Origin: JBCDBH01 sp039184055
GTDB lineage: Bacteria; Acidobacteriota; Thermoanaerobaculia; Multivoradales; J023
NCBI GenBank assembly: GCA_039184055.1
Contig: JBCDBH010000171.1
Coordinates: 1 to 12,102, forward strand
Direction of reading: 5' to 3'
DNA: 12,102 nucleotides
The notes below the pieces were generated by a model that made no database searches, had not been told where the DNA came from, and was given only the letters and a program-made list of their open reading frames with translations. Positions 7,072 through 12,102 of this stretch are shown here, piece after piece. Position 1 is the stretch's first letter. Each line of letters starts with the position of its first letter. A program made the position numbers and the translations under genes.

Positions 7072-8963
7072 GCCAGGTGTTTTCGTTCGACCGTCACCGC
7101 CGCTACGAGCTGACGCTCTTCACCGCGCTCGAACGGCTTCGCGAGATCGCCGAGCATCTCGAGCAAGATGAGCTGGTGGCGATCATTCGTCAAGCGCTCG
7201 ATCGCATCACCGACCACGGCTTCTCGATCGCTGTCGTCGGCGAGTTCAATCGGGGCAAGAGCACCGTCATCAATGCCCTGCTCGGTAAAGCGATCCTGCC
7301 CGCCGATATCGTCCCCACATCGGCCACGGTCAACCGCGTCACCTACGGTCTGCGCCCCGCGGCGACCATCCGATTCAGGAGCGATGGCGCTCAGGAGACC
7401 ACCGAGCAGAAGATCTCGATCCACGAGCTCGAGTCGTACATCACCAAGCTGACCGACGAATCGACGACACGTGCCGCGAACATCGAGGAATCGATCGTTT
7501 CCTACCCCAATCCGTTTCTCAAGAACAACGTCGACATCATCGACACACCCGGCTTGAGCGACGAAGCGGCGATGACCGACGTGACCATGGAGGTCATCCC
7601 CAAAGTCGACGCGGCGATCATGGTGGTCATGGCCACCGCGCCGTTCGCCGAGACGGAAGCACATTTTCTCGAGAGTCTGTTGATCGACCACGGTCTCGGA
7701 CGAGTCGTGTTCTTGGTCACCGGTATGGATCGGATTGCACCCGCGGATCGTGACCGTGTGCTCGATGCCATCCGCGAACGGATCGAACAGCGAATCGTCG
7801 AGCAAGCCGAGCGGCGATTCGCGGACGACAGCGAAGCCTGCGCCCACTATCTCGCCCGGATCGGACCGGCCCGAGTCTTCGGTATTTCCGGTCACCAGGC
7901 CCTGCAGGGCAAGATGAACCACGATCCCGAGCTTCTCGAGGCGAGCGGCTTTGGCGCGTTCGAGACGTTTCTCGAGCAGTTCCTCACCGTTGAAAGTGGC
8001 CTCGTCGCGCTGCGTACCCACGTCGAGCGAGTGCTACAGCTATGCCAGCAGCTCGAAGCCAGTCTCGGTACGGAAACCGCTCCACCACCACCGATCGACA
8101 CCGACGAGATCTCGAGTTTCTTTCTCGATAGCGTCGCGGACCTGGCCCAAGAAGGTCGGCAGACGATCGATCAGCGGCATCAAGAAGCGAATCAGACCGC
8201 CGAGACGCTCTTCAACGAGCTTCCCGCATACCTCTACGGTGAGGCCGAGACGGTGCTGAGCCAGCTCACCATCGACGGTGAAGATCTGAAACCCGATCGC
8301 CTCGCGGCGGCACTCGACCGCTACCTGGACCAGATCTCCCAACACCTCGCCACCAGCAGCCGAGGCTACGCGGAGAGCGCCGTGACAACGCTAGGCGAAG
8401 CCTGGGAGCCCGCGACGGTGGCCATCGATGAGCTCGAGATCGTCGCCGAGCGCGTCCTCCGTCACGTGACGGGTACCGAATCACCTCCGTCACCCCCACC
8501 CATGCCGGAAGCCGCAACCCACGAAGCTCGTCTCGACCGTTTCCAACCCGCCTTCCAACTCTCGAATGACTGGCCGCAGCGAGTTCAGATTACCTCCCTC
8601 CAAGAACCCAAGGCCCAATTCATACAAGGCGCCGTCGACTTCGTACGGGAAAAGAAATTCAAGCTCGACCTGCGTGGTTCGGTGCTCGAAGCGATCCGGC
8701 AAGACCTCGATGGCGATCGCCATGAACGTTGGCGTCAGCTCTTCGATCAGATCTCCGCCGACGCCGAGCGCCACCGCCACGACATGCGCGCCATCGAAAC
8801 ACGCGTCCAAGCGCACCAGGCCACGCTCCGCCAAGAGCACGACAACCGAATCGCCGAAGTCCAAAACCAGGTACGTCGACGCGCCCGCTTCGCCTCCGAT
8901 CTCGCAAGCATCCGTGGGCAAGCGCAGGATCTCGATCGAGACCTGGCGAAATTCGACGCCTGA
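7068..8963 (+). CDS. Dynamin-like GTPase without membrane segment (operon gene E)
   Basis: From the GTG at 7068 this is a 631-residue protein. A short helical lead is followed by a GTPase domain: P-loop GEFNRGKST (58-66), candidate G2 Thr in S-A-T (85-87), G3 DTPG (159-162), and G4-position TGMD (218-221). The G domain is a close paralogue of gene A, sharing I-L-P-A-D, T-K-L-T and P-G-L-x-D-E blocks. A proline patch (APPPPID, 338-344) separates it from a helical region (345-465). A second proline-rich hinge (472-480) follows, and then a charged helical tail (about 510-630). In gene A the hydrophobic Gly/Ala segment sits at this second hinge; here there is none. It may be the soluble partner of a heteromeric A/E dynamin. 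An in-frame open extension to 6984 would overlap gene D by 88 nt and lacks supporting signals. The start forms GTGA with the gene D stop. It is the last gene of the operon. Confidence 0.92.
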   Translation: MSQVFSFDRHRRYELTLFTALERLREIAEHLEQDELVAIIRQALDRITDHGFSIAVVGEFNRGKSTVINALLGKAILPADIVPTSATVNRVTYGLRPAATIRFRSDGAQETTEQKISIHELESYITKLTDESTTRAANIEESIVSYPNPFLKNNVDIIDTPGLSDEAAMTDVTMEVIPKVDAAIMVVMATAPFAETEAHFLESLLIDHGLGRVVFLVTGMDRIAPADRDRVLDAIRERIEQRIVEQAERRFADDSEACAHYLARIGPARVFGISGHQALQGKMNHDPELLEASGFGAFETFLEQFLTVESGLVALRTHVERVLQLCQQLEASLGTETAPPPPIDTDEISSFFLDSVADLAQEGRQTIDQRHQEANQTAETLFNELPAYLYGEAETVLSQLTIDGEDLKPDRLAAALDRYLDQISQHLATSSRGYAESAVTTLGEAWEPATVAIDELEIVAERVLRHVTGTESPPSPPPMPEAATHEARLDRFQPAFQLSNDWPQRVQITSLQEPKAQFIQGAVDFVREKKFKLDLRGSVLEAIRQDLDGDRHERWRQLFDQISADAERHRHDMRAIETRVQAHQATLRQEHDNRIAEVQNQVRRRARFASDLASIRGQAQDLDRDLAKFDA

Positions 8964-9089
8964 CTTCTTTCGTCGACCCGTACCGAGCCCGTCGGAGAGG
9001 CTGAACGGGCACCCAAAGCCACGACACGAATGAGCAACCGTGGCCCCTCTACACCGTATCTGGTTCGACATACACGGAGGAAAGAGACC
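8964..9089. other. Intergenic gap between the operon and the serine hydrolase
   Basis: These 126 bases hold no convincing gene. GCCCGT (8987-8992) and ACGGGC (9005-9010) could pair across a 12-nt loop, but no T-tract follows, so it is not a clear intrinsic terminator. A promoter for the downstream gene may lie here, but I could not assign boxes. Read-through from the operon into the hydrolase gene cannot be excluded. Confidence 0.5.
9076..9080 (+). promoter_or_regulatory. Ribosome binding site of the serine hydrolase gene
   Basis: GGAGG is followed after nine bases by the ATG at 9090. It marks this ATG, directly before the signal peptide, as the start rather than the in-frame ATG at 9030. 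Confidence 0.7.
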
Positions 9090-10604
9090 ATGAGAAAGCT
9101 CGTATCCATCAGCCTTCTGGCCCTTTGGTTCGTCGTCACACCTTTCGCGGTCGCCGACGACTCCACCGCCATCGCCCAGCTCGCGTCGAGCTTTCACGTC
9201 GAGAATCGATTCGATGGCGCGGTGCTGGTCGCCAAGGGTGACGAGATTCTCTATGAAGCCGGCTTTGGCGAGGCCGATCGGTCGTGGGGGATTCCGAATC
9301 GACCGGATACGGTGTTCTTGGTGGGCTCGGTGAGCAAGCAATTCACCGCCATGCTGATTCTGCAGCTCGCCGCCGAAGGCAAGCTCAGCCTGATGGATCC
9401 GCTCTCGAAGCATTTGCCGGACTATCCCGACAACAAAGCCAACATCACGATCCATCAATTGCTCACCCACACCTCCGGGTTACCGCATTACGCTGGTTTC
9501 TTTCGTATTGCGGTCAATCTCAATGACTACCTGCGTCTCGACCGGACTGTGGAAAGCTACGTCGACCTGATCGGCCGACTACCGCTCGATTTCGAGCCAG
9601 GTAGCGAGCACGACTACAGCAGCATGGGCTATATCGTGCTCGCCTACATCGCCGAGCAGGTCACCGGAAAGAGCTACGGGCAATTGATCGAGGAACGGAT
9701 CGCCGAGCCGATCGGGGTGAGCGATCTGGGATTCGCCTACAATGACGAGACCGTCGAGAGACTTGCACACGGCTATATGTTCGACTTACGCAAGGCCGAA
9801 GACGACAAGCTCACTCTCGAGTACTACCCTGAACCGTACCGCGACCAGAGCAACAAATACTCCACAGGTGGCGTGCACGGGTCGGTCCGCGCTCTTTTCC
9901 ACTGGGCCCGTGCCGCAATGGGTGACGAGCTTCTCGAGCCGGCGTGGCGCGACCAGATGTTCACCCCCCACGCCGAGAACTACGGCTATGGCTGGCGGAT
10001 CGACAGCGGTGACACGCTCGGCCTCGCCGAAGACGTCGAGGTCATCTCCCACGGCGGCTCGCTCTCGGGCTACAAGGCGTCGATCGTCATTCTCGATCGG
10101 GGTCGCTACACCGTCATCGCCCTCGGCAACTCGAGCGCCGCCCGCTCGAGTGCGCTGACCCAGAGCATCGCTCAGATGCTGTACGACGTCGACGTCGACG
10201 CCGCCAACGTGCTGGGCACCGCCGTCGCTTGGCGCATGGTGCGCAATGGTCCCGACGTCGCCACCGATTTCTTCCGCGAGCAACAAGCCGCCGGCTTTCC
10301 CGACTATGTGGAAAGTGACTACGCCTTCTATATCTACGCCGAACGCTTCGCCGACCTCGGCTACCCCGCATACGGCCAACGACTCGCCGAGCTCGGTCTC
10401 GAAGCCCACCCCGACTCCGCCCAAATCGTGCTCGGTCTGGCCATGAACCAACACGCGCTCGGCGACTCGAGTCAGGCACGTGCCAATGCCGAAAAGTCGA
10501 TCAAGCTAGCGGGTGAACAGGACGGACCTGACTATGTAGCCGAGCATGCTCAGGAGCTGATCGAAGAAATCGACAAGGCCATGCCGGTCGCGGTCGGGGA
10601 GTGA
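9090..10604 (+). CDS. Secreted beta-lactamase-related serine hydrolase
   Basis: This 504-residue protein starts with a signal peptide (basic MRK, hydrophobic 4-20, likely cleavage after A-V-A at 22), so it should act in the periplasm or outside. The beta-lactamase/penicillin-binding fold of class C-like and esterase-type hydrolases is shown by S-V-S-K at 80-83 (nucleophile Ser80, Lys83), H-T-S-G at 127-130, a tyrosine motif Y-S-S at 176-178, and H-G-G at 321-323 in the place of K-T-G. The usual third position of the tyrosine motif is Asn; here it is Ser178. Residues about 410-495 are helical and look like one or two TPR-type repeats, as often appended to this family. Substrate is unknown: esterase, D-aminopeptidase or peptidoglycan-related hydrolase are all possible, and nothing indicates true antibiotic resistance. 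It ends 8 bp from the convergent RND gene and is probably not part of the dynamin operon. Confidence 0.88.
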   Translation: MRKLVSISLLALWFVVTPFAVADDSTAIAQLASSFHVENRFDGAVLVAKGDEILYEAGFGEADRSWGIPNRPDTVFLVGSVSKQFTAMLILQLAAEGKLSLMDPLSKHLPDYPDNKANITIHQLLTHTSGLPHYAGFFRIAVNLNDYLRLDRTVESYVDLIGRLPLDFEPGSEHDYSSMGYIVLAYIAEQVTGKSYGQLIEERIAEPIGVSDLGFAYNDETVERLAHGYMFDLRKAEDDKLTLEYYPEPYRDQSNKYSTGGVHGSVRALFHWARAAMGDELLEPAWRDQMFTPHAENYGYGWRIDSGDTLGLAEDVEVISHGGSLSGYKASIVILDRGRYTVIALGNSSAARSSALTQSIAQMLYDVDVDAANVLGTAVAWRMVRNGPDVATDFFREQQAAGFPDYVESDYAFYIYAERFADLGYPAYGQRLAELGLEAHPDSAQIVLGLAMNQHALGDSSQARANAEKSIKLAGEQDGPDYVAEHAQELIEEIDKAMPVAVGE

Positions 10605-10612
10605 GGTTGGCT

Positions 10613-12102
10613 CTACCCAGAAGCAGGCAACGCCCCATCCTCCTCGATCACCCGCGCCGCGACGGCGGTGTCGGTCCGCGCGGAGGCCTCGTCCTCATCG
10701 GCGTCTGAATCCGAAGACGAGCTAGCCGACCCGCGTCCGCCGAAGCGCTCGCGAATCGCCAACAGCAAGTCGTAGAGCACGGGGACGAGGATGAGGGTCA
10801 GGAAGGTGGCGAAGGCCAGGCCGAAGATGACGGCGACGCCCATGGAGCGCCAGTATTGGCTAGTTTCGCTGCCGACGTTGACGCTCAGGGTGCGGAAGTC
10901 GACTTCGAGCCCGGTGGTGAGCGGGATGAGGCCGAGGATGGTGGTGATGGCGGTGAGCATGACCGGGCGGAAGCGACGCGCGCCGGTGAGCATGACGACT
11001 TCGCGTCTCGGCAATCCCCGTTCTCGCAGCTGTTCGGCATAGTCGAGCAAGACGATGGCGTTGTTCACGACGATGCCGGCAAGAGAAATGATGCCGACAC
11101 CGGTCATGACGATACCGAAGGGCATGTCGGTGATCAGCAGACCGAGCAGGACGCCGACCATGGACATGGAGACCGAGGTGATGATGATCGCCGGGATGGC
11201 GAGCGAGTCGAATTTGCCGACCATCAAGCCCAGGACGAGCACGATCGCGATGACGAAGGCGCGCGATAGGAAGGCGGTGGATTCGGCTTCGTCTTCGCTT
11301 TGCCCACCGAGACTGAGGGTATAGCCACGGGGCAGGAGGTCATCGATGGCGTTGGCGCGACGCATGGCTTCTTCACGCACTGGGGCGGCGAGACGAGCTT
11401 CGGTGACTTTGGCCGAGACGGTGACGACGCGGGTGCGATCTTTGTGACGGATCGACACAAGAGCCGCGCCACGTTCGATCTGGGCGACGGCCTCGAGCGG
11501 CACCTGCTCGCCGTCTTCGCTGACCACGGTGAGCCGGCGAAGAGCTTCTAGGGAATCACGCGCGGGGGCGGCGAGTCGCACAACGATGTCGTGATCGTCG
11601 TCGGCGGTGCGATAGGTGGAGGCTTCGGTGCCGTTGACCGCGGTACGCAAGGTGCGGGCGATATCGGCGGTGGTGAGACCGAGACGCGCGGCTTCGACAC
11701 GGTCGACCGAAACGATGATCTCGGGACGCTGAGCGTCGAAATCGTCGTCGAGACCGACGAGACCAGGAATGTCCTCGATCTCGGCCCGAATCCGTGCGGC
11801 GATCCGCCCGAGGGTTTCGAAGTCGTCTCCCGAAATCTCGATGACCACTGGATCTTCGGCACCGGGATCATCCGCCGGCTTGTCGACTTCGACCACCACG
11901 CCCGGAACGCCACGGGCCAGCTTACGGACCTCGGCGAGCGTCTGAAAGCTGCTGCGGGTCCGTTCATCGCGCTCGACCAGATCGAGGTTGAGCCGACCGA
12001 GATTGGCGCCACCTTCGGTTCCACCAAATTGGTCACGACTCCCTTCTCCGACCCCCGCCGCCGCGACCTCGACGTCGGCGACATCGACAAGGCGAGCTTC
12101 GA
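10613..12102 (-). CDS. RND-family efflux transporter permease, partial (N-terminal part beyond right edge)
   Basis: The minus-strand frame is open from the right edge (last complete codon 12098-12100) to a TAG at 10613-10615, giving about 495 C-terminal residues of a protein normally near 1,000-1,050. It begins in the second periplasmic loop of the RND fold, with an N-L-G-R-L-N-L-D-L-V element near 11974-12004 and porter-like G-L-x-x-D-I-A-R-T-L segments further on. Five or six hydrophobic helices follow, with the signature G-I-V-V-N-N-A-I-V-L-L-D-Y, then R-x-R-P-V-x-L-T-A typical of HAE1/AcrB-type permeases. The position equivalent to AcrB Lys940 is Asn, as is usual for many non-AcrB RND members. 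The C-terminal tail after the last helix is an unusual Ser/Asp/Glu-rich stretch of about 40 residues. It should sit in the inner membrane as a proton-driven exporter working with a periplasmic adaptor and an outer-membrane channel. Substrate unknown. Confidence 0.9.
   Translation of the reverse strand, partial: EARLVDVADVEVAAAGVGEGSRDQFGGTEGGANLGRLNLDLVERDERTRSSFQTLAEVRKLARGVPGVVVEVDKPADDPGAEDPVVIEISGDDFETLGRIAARIRAEIEDIPGLVGLDDDFDAQRPEIIVSVDRVEAARLGLTTADIARTLRTAVNGTEASTYRTADDDHDIVVRLAAPARDSLEALRRLTVVSEDGEQVPLEAVAQIERGAALVSIRHKDRTRVVTVSAKVTEARLAAPVREEAMRRANAIDDLLPRGYTLSLGGQSEDEAESTAFLSRAFVIAIVLVLGLMVGKFDSLAIPAIIITSVSMSMVGVLLGLLITDMPFGIVMTGVGIISLAGIVVNNAIVLLDYAEQLRERGLPRREVVMLTGARRFRPVMLTAITTILGLIPLTTGLEVDFRTLSVNVGSETSQYWRSMGVAVIFGLAFATFLTLILVPVLYDLLLAIRERFGGRGSASSSSDSDADEDEASARTDTAVAARVIEEDGALPASG

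Noticed and set aside
677..8963. Assigning the operon to the known Eleos or Thoeris systems
   Set aside because: Eleos is built on LeoA/LeoBC dynamins without this M48 and TIR-dynamin set as far as I know, and Thoeris pairs a TIR with a ThsA effector that is absent here; shared domains alone do not justify either name.
8987..9010. Possible intrinsic terminator hairpin after gene E
   Set aside because: The stem is only 6 bp with a 12-nt loop and there is no T-tract after it.
9030..9089. Upstream ATG (9030) as the start of the serine hydrolase
   Set aside because: The later ATG at 9090 follows GGAGG and directly begins a good signal peptide; the extra 20 residues would bury that signal.
1..12102. 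Signs of a mobile element, prophage, CRISPR array or tRNA attachment site
   Set aside because: No integrase or transposase motifs, regularly spaced repeats, terminal inverted repeats or tRNA-like cloverleaf were seen; the very frequent CTCGAG/GATCGA words reflect codon choice (Leu/Ile/Asp with Glu/Arg codons) and are not a repeat array.

Overview
The window carries one tightly packed five-gene operon on the + strand (677-8963), flanked by apparently ordinary chromosomal genes. The DNA looks GC-rich throughout. The right-hand neighbour encodes an RND-type efflux pump, which implies a Gram-negative, double-membrane bacterium. A pseudomonadote would fit, but nothing seen here fixes the phylum. 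I saw no integrase, transposase, tRNA, CRISPR array or phage structural gene, so the accessory status of the operon rests on gene content alone.

Layout. 1-483 (-) is the N-terminal part of a DUF72/YecE-family protein running off the left edge. 484-676 is a divergent intergenic region holding a candidate sigma70-like promoter (583-611), a small inverted repeat (613-633) and a strong ribosome binding site (664-670). The operon follows: (A) 677-2785, dynamin-like GTPase with a Gly/Ala-rich membrane-insertion segment; (B) 2778-3818, M48-type zinc metallopeptidase; (C) 3815-6103, a TIR domain fused to a dynamin-like GTPase; (D) 6100-7071, a helical protein of unknown family; (E) 7068-8963, a second dynamin-like GTPase closely related to A but without the hydrophobic segment. 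All four junctions overlap (8, 4, 4 and 4 nt), so the five proteins are probably translationally coupled and work together. After a 126-bp gap comes a secreted beta-lactamase-related serine hydrolase (9090-10604, +). An RND efflux permease (10613-12102, -) converges on it and runs off the right edge.

How the operon might work (inference). A and E look like a heteromeric dynamin pair in which one partner carries the membrane-inserting element, as in the paired bacterial dynamins Cj-DLP1/DLP2. C joins a membrane- or nucleotide-sensing GTPase to a TIR domain; bacterial TIR domains commonly act as NAD+-consuming or NAD+-converting effectors in antiphage defence. The M48 protease may process a partner or a cell target, and D may be a stalk-like adaptor. 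The set reads as a membrane-surveillance or abortive-infection immune system, which I do not recognise as a named one.
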